Notes under the pieces: generated by a model
Databases searched by the model: none
Seen by the model: only the letters and a program-made list of their open reading frames with translations
Told to the model about the DNA's origin: nothing
Part shown: in pieces, positions 38,540-47,451 of the stretch
How the letters are laid out: each line of letters starts with the position of its first letter
Position numbering within the stretch: the first letter of the stretch is position 1
Program-made: the position numbers and the translations under genes
NCBI GenBank assembly: GCA_963783145.1
Contig: CAWAMM010000002.1
Location: 620,001-684,000, forward strand
Direction of reading: 5' to 3'
Origin: DATGKG01 sp963783145
GTDB taxonomy: Bacteria > Desulfobacterota > Binatia > Binatales > Binataceae
DNA: 64,000 nucleotides

Positions 38540-41296
38540 TCAGGGCTGCGCCGCGACGACAGTCTCCGGCGGCCGGTCTTCCAGTCGTTCGAGCAGTTTT
38601 TCGCGAAGCTCGCGTTGCGCCGCAATGTCGATGATTTTGGTGCCCTGGCGATCACTGACATAGAACACATCGAGCGCCTGGTCGGCGTTGGTGCTGATGC
38701 GCGCCAGATGAATCCGCAAATCCAGCCGGAACAGCGTGTAGGTGATCGCGAAGAGCAATCCTACGCGGTCCTGAGTGAAAACATCGATAACCGTGTATTG
38801 CTCCGAGGTCCGATTATCAATGGTCACTTCGGTCGCGATGCGGCGCAAAAATTTCTTGTCCGCGTACTTGATGTGATGCGCCGAAGCTACCAGCTCGGCG
38901 ATGTCCTGCTGGCCGGTGATTACGCGCTCCAGATCGCGTTCGACCAACCCCCAGCGATCTTCTTCCAGCGCAACCGCACCGGTCGGCCCCGAATGCGAGA
39001 CGCGGAAGACATCCAGTGCGATGCGGGTGTTGCGGGTGGTGATGCGCGCGGAAAGGATGTTGAGATTGTTCGCGGTCAGCGCGCCCGCGATCATCGAAAA
39101 CAGCCCGGGCTGATCGCGCGTCACCACGATGAGCTCGCTGAATTCGAGATCGGGAAAGTGCCGATGCCGGGTGACCAGCGGATGCTCGCCGAGCGCGCGC
39201 ATCAGTTCGAAGTGAAGCTGCACATCGCCATCGGGCAGTGTGAAGAAGTAGCGGTCGGGCATCTCATCGAGGAATTTTTGAATCTCATCCTCGGGCGCCT
39301 TGGCCTTCGCAAGTAGCTCCCTGACTTCCTCTTTGACCGCGGCCAGCCGCCGTGCGGGATCGACTGCCTCGCGATGGCCGTGCTCGAGAATCCTGAGCGC
39401 GCGCATGTAAAGTTCCGAGAGCAGCATATCGCGCCAGTTGTTGTAGACGTTGGGTGAGACTGCGCGCATATCGGCGAAGGTCAGCAGGTACAGCGCCTTG
39501 AGGCGGTCGATCGAGCCGACTTCGCGCACGAATTCGCCGACCGTGGTGTCGTCGTCGATGTCGCCCTTCTGCGCCACCTGCGACATCGCGAGATGCTCGC
39601 GCACCAGGATTACTACGAGATCGATTTCCTCGTCGTTGAGCGCCAGCCGACGGCATACTTCGGCCGTCAGCAACGCGCCGCGCTCGTGATGGTCGTGGCC
39701 GTGGCCTTTGCCGATGTCATGGAGCAGCAGCGCGAGGAACACCAAGGGCAAAGAATCGAGCTCGCGCGCGACCTCAGTCAGCAGTGGATTGCTTTTCTTG
39801 AATTCGCCGGCCCGCAGCTTCTCGAGTTCGCGCACCGCGGCCAGCGAATGACGATCGACCGTGTAGATGTGGTAGAGGTCGTGCAGCACGCGCGCGTAGA
39901 GGTTGCCGAACTCCGGAATAATCGCGCCCAGCACGCCCGAGCGATGCATCGCCTCCAGCGTTTCGGCGACGCGGCTGCGATTGCCCGAAAGGATCGTCAT
40001 CAGGGTGGCGCCGACGCGCGGGTCGTTGCGCATCGTATCGTTGTCGATCAAAGGAAGATTATCGCGCACCGCCTGATACGCCGCACCTGACAGCCCCACG
40101 CCATGCGCCTGGCAATCCGCATATATCGTCATCAGGTTGAGCGGATCGCGCTTGAACAAATCCGGGTCGGATATCGCGAGGAGATTCTGCTGGATGACCA
40201 CGCCGGGACGGATCTGGCGGGTGAGCAACCTTCTACCGAAGCGGCCGTTGCCGCCTTCCACCACGCGCGCGATCAGCCCCTCGGAGAAGCGCAGGATGGT
40301 GCTGGCGTGCTGGTAGTAGGTGCGCATTAAGATCGCGCTGGCGGAGAGCGAGCCCTCCGGCTTGAATCCCAGCATGGGCGCGATGCGCTCCTGGTATTCG
40401 AAGGTGAGCTGATCGAAATGCCGCTTGCTTAGAAAATGCAGCGAGTTGCGCACGCGGAAGAGAAAATCACGCGCCTCCAGGACCTCGTTCAGTTCGGGCG
40501 CGGTGATGATCGCGCGCTGAACCAGTTCTTCGACCGAATGGATTTTGTATTTTACTTTCGCGAGCCACAGCGCGGTGTGCAGATCGCGCAGTCCGCCTTC
40601 GCCTTCCTTCAGTTGCGGCTCCAGCAGATAGATGGAGTCGCCATACTTGGCGTGGCGCTCGCGGGTTTCCTCGAGCTTGATCTGAAAAAACTTATGCTGA
40701 TTGCGATTGAGGACATCCGCGACCAGCAGCGCCTGCAACTCTTCGAAGATCGCACCATCGCCCGCGAGGAATCGCGCGTCGAGGATCGCCGTCTTTTCCT
40801 TGAGGTCGGTCCCCGCCATGCGAACGCATTCGCGCGCGTTGCGGATGCCATGCCCGACGATTAAGCCCGCATCCCATAACGCGTGCAGCATGATCTCGGT
40901 CACGATTTCCGCATACGGGCCGCGCTTGTAATCGTGGATGAACAGCAAATCGATGTCGGAGTAGGGGTTCAGCTCCGCGCGACCATAGCCGCCGCGCGCC
41001 ACTACGCAAAGCTTCTGATGCAGCTTGGCATAATGCCGGGTGTGCTCCGCGTCGGCATAGCGGAACAGCGCGCGCATCATGTCGTCGACGGCCGCGGTGT
41101 ACTCGCGTACCACCTCGGTGCCCGAGGCGCCCGCGAAGTGATGCTCGGCGACCTCCTCGCGAATTACTTCCAGATAAGTGCGCGCGATTTTTCCCGGCGC
41201 GCGCGAGGCCTCGAACGCCAGATAGAGTTCTTCGTCCCCGCGCGGGATGGTGGCGCGAGCGGGGTGAACTTGCGGGGTCGGAACCGCTGCGCTCAC
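38540..41296 (-). CDS. glnD: [Protein-PII] uridylyltransferase GlnD
   Basis: 918 residues, the usual length. The nucleotidyltransferase motif GGYGRAELNPYSDIDLLF is at residue about 100. An HD domain with HDIGKGHGHDHHERGA follows at about 530. Two ACT domains close the protein (SELIVVTRDQPGLFSMIAGAL and YTVIDVFTQDRVGLLFAITYTL). It uridylylates and de-uridylylates PII in response to glutamine. Neither glnB nor glnA is in the window. It overlaps the amidase stop by 4 bases. Confidence 0.95.
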   Translation of the reverse strand: MSAAVPTPQVHPARATIPRGDEELYLAFEASRAPGKIARTYLEVIREEVAEHHFAGASGTEVVREYTAAVDDMMRALFRYADAEHTRHYAKLHQKLCVVARGGYGRAELNPYSDIDLLFIHDYKRGPYAEIVTEIMLHALWDAGLIVGHGIRNARECVRMAGTDLKEKTAILDARFLAGDGAIFEELQALLVADVLNRNQHKFFQIKLEETRERHAKYGDSIYLLEPQLKEGEGGLRDLHTALWLAKVKYKIHSVEELVQRAIITAPELNEVLEARDFLFRVRNSLHFLSKRHFDQLTFEYQERIAPMLGFKPEGSLSASAILMRTYYQHASTILRFSEGLIARVVEGGNGRFGRRLLTRQIRPGVVIQQNLLAISDPDLFKRDPLNLMTIYADCQAHGVGLSGAAYQAVRDNLPLIDNDTMRNDPRVGATLMTILSGNRSRVAETLEAMHRSGVLGAIIPEFGNLYARVLHDLYHIYTVDRHSLAAVRELEKLRAGEFKKSNPLLTEVARELDSLPLVFLALLLHDIGKGHGHDHHERGALLTAEVCRRLALNDEEIDLVVILVREHLAMSQVAQKGDIDDDTTVGEFVREVGSIDRLKALYLLTFADMRAVSPNVYNNWRDMLLSELYMRALRILEHGHREAVDPARRLAAVKEEVRELLAKAKAPEDEIQKFLDEMPDRYFFTLPDGDVQLHFELMRALGEHPLVTRHRHFPDLEFSELIVVTRDQPGLFSMIAGALTANNLNILSARITTRNTRIALDVFRVSHSGPTGAVALEEDRWGLVERDLERVITGQQDIAELVASAHHIKYADKKFLRRIATEVTIDNRTSEQYTVIDVFTQDRVGLLFAITYTLFRLDLRIHLARISTNADQALDVFYVSDRQGTKIIDIAAQRELREKLLERLEDRPPETVVAAQP

Positions 41297-42516
41297 AGAT
41301 TTCCCGCTGCCGCGTCAGAGCTCAAATAGCGGACGACCGCAGTAGCGATTCCTTGCGCGAGGGTTTGCTGATATTGCGCCGACGAAAGGCGTTGCGCTTC
41401 GTTCGGGTTGGACAGGAATCCGCATTCGACCAGCACCGCCGGCATATGCGCGCCGACCAGCACGTAAAATGGTCCCATCTTCGCTCCCAGCGGATTAACT
41501 TCCAGTCCCAATTGCGAATCCAAGTCAGTTACAGTTTCGGTGTCGATCATCCGCGCCAGCGAGGCCGCTTCATTGGCCTTATAGTTCTGGCGCAGATCGG
41601 CAAGGATGTAGTTTAAGTCGCCATCCCGCGGCGCGCTAGCTCCCGTCACGCCTGCATTTTCCATCCGCGCGAGCCGAATCGTCGCGCGATCAGTGGTGTT
41701 GTTCAAATAGTAGACCTCGATACCGGTGGTTTCGGGGTTGGGGCTCGAATTGAGATGGATCGATACGAACAGGTCAGCATTCGCGATGTTGGCGCGGCGC
41801 GTCCGCTCCGGCAGCGAGATGAAGTCATCGCTATCGCGGGTGAGCTGCACGCGGACGCCGCGAGCGTTCAAGGCTGACGCGACCTGGCGTGAGATGCTGA
41901 GCGCTACATCTTTTTCGAGGATACCACCAGCCGATTGCGTACCGGGATCATAGCCGCCGTGGCCGGGATCGATCATGACGAGGGGATTTCCCATCACCGG
42001 AGCACTGAGGGCAGGACTGACGGGTGGACTGATGACCACGCTCGCAACCTCGGGCGGCGCAGGGCGAATCGCCACCGGCTCGACGGCGTAGGGCGCCGGC
42101 GCATTATGATGCTTCGTGATGAAGGGTCCGCGAAGATTCGCGACCTGCCCGGCGGGCGCCAACCGCAGCACGATCTCGCTCGCGCGCTGAACGATCGCAT
42201 AGTCTGACTTGCCGGTAACCTCGACCACGATGCGCGCATGCAGACCGCCGGGACTGAATACTCTCACGAGACCGAGCGGCGGGGCCTCGCGACCGTAGAG
42301 GGGGCGCGGCGGAATTTGCAGCGCAGTGTGATCCAGGTCGATCCAGAGTTCGTCGCCATGTGCGCTGAGGTGCATTTTTGGCGCGGGACTATCGAGAGCG
42401 AAGGCGAGTTCGGTGACGAGGCCTTCGCGATTCAGCGTCGCCGAGGTTATCGCGGCATCGGCGTAAGAGGCGGCGAGCAGCAGTGCTGCGAAGATGACTG
42501 GCAACCGCTTCATCAT
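41293..42516 (-). CDS. amiC: N-acetylmuramoyl-L-alanine amidase AmiA/B/C type
   Basis: 407 residues with a signal peptide (MMKRLPVIFAALLLAASYADA). An AMIN domain (residues about 25-125) anchors to peptidoglycan. The Amidase_3 domain has zinc ligands in IDPGHGGYDPG, GGILEKDVAL, VSIHLNSS and the catalytic Glu in VLVECGFLSNPNEA. It cuts the MurNAc-Ala bond during daughter-cell separation. A periplasmic enzyme, unlike the cytoplasmic-looking amidase at 13969. Confidence 0.92.
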   Translation of the reverse strand: MMKRLPVIFAALLLAASYADAAITSATLNREGLVTELAFALDSPAPKMHLSAHGDELWIDLDHTALQIPPRPLYGREAPPLGLVRVFSPGGLHARIVVEVTGKSDYAIVQRASEIVLRLAPAGQVANLRGPFITKHHNAPAPYAVEPVAIRPAPPEVASVVISPPVSPALSAPVMGNPLVMIDPGHGGYDPGTQSAGGILEKDVALSISRQVASALNARGVRVQLTRDSDDFISLPERTRRANIANADLFVSIHLNSSPNPETTGIEVYYLNNTTDRATIRLARMENAGVTGASAPRDGDLNYILADLRQNYKANEAASLARMIDTETVTDLDSQLGLEVNPLGAKMGPFYVLVGAHMPAVLVECGFLSNPNEAQRLSSAQYQQTLAQGIATAVVRYLSSDAAAGNL

Positions 42517-42536
42517 TGTGAGTACGCGCGCGGGCG

Positions 42537-45104
42537 CTAATCGTTGCCGCCGCTCAGACGCGATTTCAGTTTCGCCAGCATGGTGAGCGCGTCGACCGGC
42601 GCGAGCCGATCGATATCGATGGTGCGCAATTCTTCCAGCGCGCGGCTCTCGGTGGAAGTGAAGAGTCCAAGTTGCGCGCCGCGATTGGTTTTGTCGGCAT
42701 TGCGGGCGAGGCGCGCCTTGCCGGCGTCATCGAGCTCGCCCTGTTCGAGGTTGGAGAGAATTTGCCGTGCGCGGGAGATGATACCGGCGGGTAGACCAGC
42801 CAGCTTCGCGACCTCGATGCCATAGCTGCGCGAGGCGGGTTGCTCCACCACCCGCCGCAGGAAAAGCACCTCGCCACCCCATTCCCGCACCGCCATGGAA
42901 AGATTTTTGACCCTCAGCTTCTCGCGCGCAAGGTCGGTCAGCTCATGAAAATGAGTCGCGAACAGCACCTTGGCGCGGGTCGAGTCGTGCAGATGCTCGG
43001 CCACTGCCCACGCGATCGCGAGCCCGTCGAAGGTGCTGGTGCCGCGCCCGACCTCGTCGAGGAGCAGCAGACTGCGTTCGGTGAGGCCTTCGAGCAGCCG
43101 GGCAGTCTCGCGCATTTCCACCATGAAGGTGGATTCGCCGCGCCGCAGCTCATCGCGCGCGCCGATGCGGGTCAGCACGCGATCTGTCAGTCCCAGCTTC
43201 GCCTCGGTGGCGGGCACGAAGCTGCCCATCTGCGCCATGATCGCGATCAGCGCGACCTGGCGCAGGTAGGTCGATTTTCCGGCCATGTTGGGGCCGGTGA
43301 TGAGCAGCAGTTGGCGCGCATCGGGATCCACGTCGAGGTCGTTGGGAACGAACTCGCCGGACCTCATCCCGGTTTCGAGCACCGGATGACGTCCGTCGCG
43401 AATCGCGAGGCGAAGCTCAGTGTTCATTTGCGGGCGAATGTAGCCACGGCGGCGCGCGGCCTTGGCGAGTGACATGACGGCGTCGAATTCGCCGACCGCG
43501 CGCGCGGTTTCCAGGATCGATGCGCTATGCGTCTGCAGGTCGGCCTGCAGCTTCGCGAAAATCTGCAGCTCGAGTTCCTTCAGTCCCGATTCTGCTGAGA
43601 GGATCTTGCGCTCGAGCTCCTTCAGACCCGGCGTGGTGAAGCGCTCGGCGCCGACCAGCGTCTGCTTGCGCTCGTAGTCAGCAGGGACGCGATCGAGATG
43701 CGCCTTGGTAATCTCGATGTAGTATCCGAAGACCTGATTGTAGCGAACCTTAAGCGACGGGATCTTGCTGCGTTCGCGCTCGGTGGCTTCCAGTTGCGCC
43801 ATCACCCCGCGCGCGCCCGAGGCGAGCGACCTGAGCTCATCAACTTCGGCATTAAGCCCGGCCTTGATGAGGTTGCCGTCGCGAGGATTGACCGGAGCAT
43901 CGTCGGAGAGCGTCTCCAGGATGCGCGTCGAGAGCTCCGGCTCCGGGCGCATGCGATCCGCGATCGCGTGGATGAGCGCGCTCTTGCGATCCGCGAGCGC
44001 CGCTTTCAATTCGCCTACCGCGATGATCGCGTCGGCGAGGCGCAGGCAATCGCGCGGTGACGCGCGCAGGCTCCCGACCCGTCCCGCCAGCCGCTCCAGG
44101 TCGCCGATGCGCTTGAGCTCGTCAGCGCCGCGTCCACCGAGATCGCCCTCGAAAAGCTCCTCGACCGTGTCGTGCCGATCGCGGATCAATTCGAGGCTGA
44201 GCAGCGGGTAGATGATCCAGTTGCATAGCGTGCGCGCGCCGACCGCAGTCAGCGTCTCATCGAGAACGGAAAGCAGCGAGCCGCGCCGTGCGCCATCCGA
44301 GGCGTAAATCAGTTCAAGGTGACGACGCGTGACCTCATCGACCATCATGTACTCGGTGGCGCGATACGCCCGCGGCGGCGTCACATGGGCGAGGTCGCGG
44401 CCGAAGGTTTCCTCCACATAAGCCAGCGCCGCTCCGGCTGCGATTCCTATCGGACCATCGATGGTATCCGTGAAACGGCGCGAGAGAGTTTCACGGGTGA
44501 GTGTCTGGTCGAAAGCGCCGGCATCCAGTTCAGTGAGCGGGCATTCGAGGTCCGCGACAATCGCGCGAAGCTTCTCGTCGTCGCGCGCGGCAATGATCTC
44601 GCGCGGAGCGAGGCGCGCGATCTCCTCGTGCAGGCTGGCGGCGCTGAGCGTCTCGGTGACGAGGAATTCGCCGGTGGAAACATCGATGGCGGCGAGCGCG
44701 AAGCTGTTCTCCGAGCGTGCGACCGCGACCAGGAAGCTTTTCTCCGCGGCGGTAAGGACCATCTCCTCGCCGACGGTGCCGGGCGTGATGATGCGCACGA
44801 TCTGACGAGGGACCAGGCCTTTCGCGTTCGCTTCGACCTGCGCCTGCTCGCAGATCGCGACTTTGTATCCGGCCTTGACCAGCTTCGCGATGTACGGTTG
44901 GACCGAGTGATATGGCACCCCGCACAGCGGCACGCCATCCTTGGAGCGCGAGGTCAACTGGATGTCGAGCACGCGCGCGCCGATCTCGGCATCCTCGAAA
45001 AACATTTCGTAGAAATCGCCGAGCCGGAAAAACAGGATCGCGTCTGGGACCTTCTGCTTGACGCTCAGATACTGCGCGACGAGAGGTGTGTGTTTGACCG
45101 CCAC
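42537..45104 (-). CDS. mutS: DNA mismatch repair protein MutS
   Basis: 855 residues from a GTG start. Mismatch-recognition motif FFRLGDFYEMFFEDA (the Phe-x-Glu is FYE), then connector, core and clamp domains, and the ATPase with Walker A TGPNMAGKSTY, signature region RIGARDELRRGESTFMVEM, Walker B LLLLDEVGRGTS and the C-terminal RSYGIEVAKLAGLP. It starts the minus-strand block of mutS, amiC, glnD, xer, M50, scpA and scpB. No mutL is present here. Confidence 0.96.
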   Translation of the reverse strand: MAVKHTPLVAQYLSVKQKVPDAILFFRLGDFYEMFFEDAEIGARVLDIQLTSRSKDGVPLCGVPYHSVQPYIAKLVKAGYKVAICEQAQVEANAKGLVPRQIVRIITPGTVGEEMVLTAAEKSFLVAVARSENSFALAAIDVSTGEFLVTETLSAASLHEEIARLAPREIIAARDDEKLRAIVADLECPLTELDAGAFDQTLTRETLSRRFTDTIDGPIGIAAGAALAYVEETFGRDLAHVTPPRAYRATEYMMVDEVTRRHLELIYASDGARRGSLLSVLDETLTAVGARTLCNWIIYPLLSLELIRDRHDTVEELFEGDLGGRGADELKRIGDLERLAGRVGSLRASPRDCLRLADAIIAVGELKAALADRKSALIHAIADRMRPEPELSTRILETLSDDAPVNPRDGNLIKAGLNAEVDELRSLASGARGVMAQLEATERERSKIPSLKVRYNQVFGYYIEITKAHLDRVPADYERKQTLVGAERFTTPGLKELERKILSAESGLKELELQIFAKLQADLQTHSASILETARAVGEFDAVMSLAKAARRRGYIRPQMNTELRLAIRDGRHPVLETGMRSGEFVPNDLDVDPDARQLLLITGPNMAGKSTYLRQVALIAIMAQMGSFVPATEAKLGLTDRVLTRIGARDELRRGESTFMVEMRETARLLEGLTERSLLLLDEVGRGTSTFDGLAIAWAVAEHLHDSTRAKVLFATHFHELTDLAREKLRVKNLSMAVREWGGEVLFLRRVVEQPASRSYGIEVAKLAGLPAGIISRARQILSNLEQGELDDAGKARLARNADKTNRGAQLGLFTSTESRALEELRTIDIDRLAPVDALTMLAKLKSRLSGGND

Positions 45105-45247
45105 TTGCGCCGCTCAGGATACTGACCATCAGGCGTCATCGCAAAACGCCCATGCGTGAGGCTTTGCACAGCTTGCCGAAGACTTGTACACGGGGGCCGT
45201 CAGTAGTCTAATCTGCGCGATCCAATTCGCTCCGAGGTGAGAACATC

Positions 45248-45628
45248 ATGCCGGTGGTTGATAACAGTAAAGTTCAGGAATTCGCCCTGCCTGGGTTGCA
45301 TCATCGGACCGTAGGCGGCAAAGACGGCGGCGTGAAGTCGATGGAAGTATGGCAGCAGACCATCGCGCCCGGAGCCGCGACCCCGGTCCATCGCCACGCC
45401 TGCGAGGAGGTCATCGTGATCCTCACCGGCTCGGGCACGCTGATGGTCGAGGGCGAGACGACCGCATTCGGTCCCAACAGCACGCTCATCCTGCCCTATG
45501 ACGCGGTGCATCAAATCACCAACACCAGCGCCGAGGAGATGCACATCGTGGCGACGCTTTCGATGTCGCCGGTGCGGGTGCGCACCGCCGATGGCGCGCC
45601 GATGCCGCTGCCGTGGGACGCGCGCTAG
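45248..45628 (+). CDS. Small cupin-domain protein
   Basis: 126 residues, a single cupin barrel. Motif 1 reads PVHRHACEEVIVILTGSGTL (metal ligands His, His, Glu) and motif 2 PYDAVHQITNTS (last His). Substrate and role are unknown; many such proteins are isomerases, dioxygenases or sensors. AGGTGAGAACATC precedes the ATG. Confidence 0.85.
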   Translation: MPVVDNSKVQEFALPGLHHRTVGGKDGGVKSMEVWQQTIAPGAATPVHRHACEEVIVILTGSGTLMVEGETTAFGPNSTLILPYDAVHQITNTSAEEMHIVATLSMSPVRVRTADGAPMPLPWDAR

Positions 45629-45637
45629 CAGTGTCTG

Positions 45638-46135
45638 CTACTTGGCCGAATTGAGTAGCGCCTCGAGATTCGAGGTATCGCCGCGGGTGCCCGCGGTTTC
45701 GCCGGCGCGGTCGTAGATGACATCGCCTTTGCTATCGATAACGGCGATAGTCGGAATCGCACCGTGGTAGTATTTCGCGATCAAAAGCCGCTGCGATGGC
45801 GCTGGATGATCGAGGTCGACGATCACGAAATCGATCTTGTCGCGATATTTGGGATAAAGCGCGACCAGCCGTTCCGCCTCGCGATTGGTGTTCCAGCAGT
45901 GCGCGGTGCCGAAGAACATGATGGTCGCGCGATCGCTCGCGACCTTGGCATCGCCGATGGAATCTCCCGCGATCGGGAAGTTCGCGCTCGAGTCATCGGT
46001 GAATGAGAGGTCCGGCGCGAGGTGTAGATCGCTGGCGGCACGCGCCGGATGAGGCGCGAGGGAGGAGATCGCGAACGTGAAAACCAAAATGGCGATCTTA
46101 TTTCGCACAGCCATACGAGCTTTCTTGCTCCTCAT
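45638..46135 (-). CDS. Exported thioredoxin-fold protein with a single cysteine
   Basis: 165 residues; an ATG at 46114 is a possible later start. Signal peptide MAVRNKIAILVFTFAISSLA ending near PARA. The thioredoxin fold is clear: ATIMFFGTAHCWNTNREAERLVALYPKY with Cys at the redox position, then VDLDHP, and cis-proline segment YYHGAIPTIAVID. The second Cys of CxxC is Thr, so it cannot form the usual disulfide. It may be a monothiol or structural protein. It is divergent from the selenoprotein candidate. Confidence 0.78.
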   Translation of the reverse strand: MRSKKARMAVRNKIAILVFTFAISSLAPHPARAASDLHLAPDLSFTDDSSANFPIAGDSIGDAKVASDRATIMFFGTAHCWNTNREAERLVALYPKYRDKIDFVIVDLDHPAPSQRLLIAKYYHGAIPTIAVIDSKGDVIYDRAGETAGTRGDTSNLEALLNSAK

Positions 46136-46167
46136 TTTACAGACTTTGGTCGGTGGGTTTTTGAGGA

Positions 46168-46185
46168 CACAGGCTCAAGCCTGTG
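46168..46185. repeat. CACAGGCT palindrome
   Basis: CACAGGCTCAAGCCTGTG is a perfect 8-bp stem with a 2-base loop, located just upstream of the selenoprotein start. It has the look of a dispersed repetitive palindrome. Confidence 0.6.
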
Positions 46186-46202
46186 GTACCAATCAGAATA
46201 CT

Positions 46203-47264
46203 ATGTCTCAGACTGAATCCAGCAAAGCCAACATTTTTCACGATGTCGTGCGCAAGATGTTCGGCGGTGAGAAAGTCACGCCCGCCGAGTTCCAGGAATT
46301 CGTCAAGGCGCAGAATGATGGCGCCACCAGCGGCCTCAACGTAGGCGACAAGATTCCCGACTTCACGCTGCCCGACCAGAACGGCAATCCAAAAAACTTT
46401 CGCGATCTCGCGGGCGCCGACGGCCTCCTGCTGGTCTTCACCCGCAGCGCCGATTGGTGACCCTACTGCCGCAGCCAGCTCGTTGAGCTGGAACAATCGC
46501 GCCAGAGTTTCGAGGCTCACGGGGTAAAGGTCGCCTCGGTCAGTTACGATTCGCAGGAAATCCTCCGCCGCTTTACCGATGCGCAACATCTCGGCTATCC
46601 GTGCCTCTCCGACAAGGGCAGCGCCGTCATCAAGGCGTTCGGCATTCTGAATACCAACGTCCCCCCGAATCATCCGTTCTATGGGATTCCTTTTCCAACC
46701 AACTACCTGGTCGGCCCCGATGGCGTTATTCGCGCGAAATATTTTCTGCCTGACTATCAGACCCGCGTCGCATCGTCGGAAATTCTCCTGGATCAATTCG
46801 GCGCGACGGGAGCCAAGTCGGTTTCCATCGCCGAGGATGATCTGCGCGTGGTGATTTCGCCGACTGCAGATCACACGGTGCCGGGACGCGAGTTGGGCAT
46901 CGCCGCGGATTTTTCCATCGCGCCCGGATGGCACATCTACGGCCAGCCGCTGCCCTCGAACTACACGCCCACCGCGGTCGAGTTCGACGGCGATGTGGTC
47001 GCGAGCCAGGCCTTCGAATTTCCGACGCCCGAAAAAGTCACCTTCGAGGCGCTCGGCGAGACGCTGCCGGTCTACCACGGGAACTTCCGCGCGAAGGGGA
47101 AAATCCTGGTGCGCTCGGGCCTCAAGCCGGGAGACTATCAGCTCAAGGGCAAGCTGAAGTTCCAGGAATGCAGCACCGATATCTGCAAGATTCCACAGTC
47201 GGTGGCATTCGAGATTCCCTTGCGCATCGAGGCGATGACGCCGCCCGCGCCCAAACCGAAGTGA
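46203..47264 (+). CDS. Predicted selenoprotein: AhpC/TSA-type redoxin fused to a DsbD-alpha domain
   Basis: 353 residues if TGA 46458-46460 is read as selenocysteine (residue 86). Before the TGA, KIPDFTLPDQNGNPKNFRDLAG and LLLVFTRSADW form a redoxin strand and helix. After it, PYCRSQLVELE continues the helix, so the motif is U-P-Y-C (U86, C89), where relatives have CPYC. The same frame stays open without a stop to TGA 47262-47264: VKVASVSYDS, FGILNTN, PFYGIPFPTNYLVGPDGVI. Residues about 205-350 are a DsbD-alpha/DsbC-like domain (SIAPGWHIYG; KFQECSTDICKIP with two Cys). This is a thiol-redox protein, probably in electron transfer or peroxide removal. Start ATG 46203 is preferred; the frame is open further upstream. 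No signal peptide is seen. The alternative, a nonsense mutation, does not explain the hairpin after the TGA. Confidence 0.83.
46458..46491 (+). promoter_or_regulatory. Selenocysteine codon and bacterial SECIS-like hairpin
   Basis: TGA (46458-46460) is followed by CCAGCTC (46475-46481), loop GTT (46482-46484) and GAGCTGG (46485-46491), a perfect 7-bp stem. The loop starts 21 bases after the TGA and its first base is G. Known bacterial SECIS hairpins lie directly after the UGA, at about this distance, and need a G in the first two loop positions. Confidence 0.75.
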
Positions 47265-47373
47265 GGTTGCGGGAAGGAACTGAACTGGCGTGTGGCAAGA
47301 TTTCGCGGTTGTGGTGTCCGCTCCGGAGCGGCCGGAACAGAATCCGGAGCTGAGGTCCCTCTCCGTCCCATCA

Positions 47374-47438
47374 CGATTTTCGCTTCGCAGCCATGGCGAA
47401 AATCGCGCCGGGCCACCTCCCCCGATCAACGGGGGAGG
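47374..47438. repeat. Two adjacent hairpins between convergent genes
   Basis: CGATTTTCGC (47374-47383) pairs with GCGAAAATCG (47396-47405), and CCTCCCCC (47416-47423) with GGGGGAGG (47431-47438). They lie between the selenoprotein and the MFS gene and probably end both transcripts. Confidence 0.65.
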
Positions 47439-47451
47439 AACAGAAAAATCA

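Noticed and set aside
46077..46202. Upstream extension of the selenoprotein frame with a leader-like hydrophobic stretch
   Set aside because: It overlaps the start of the divergent thioredoxin gene and reads across the palindrome; ATG 46203 is a better start, though a secretion signal cannot be ruled out.
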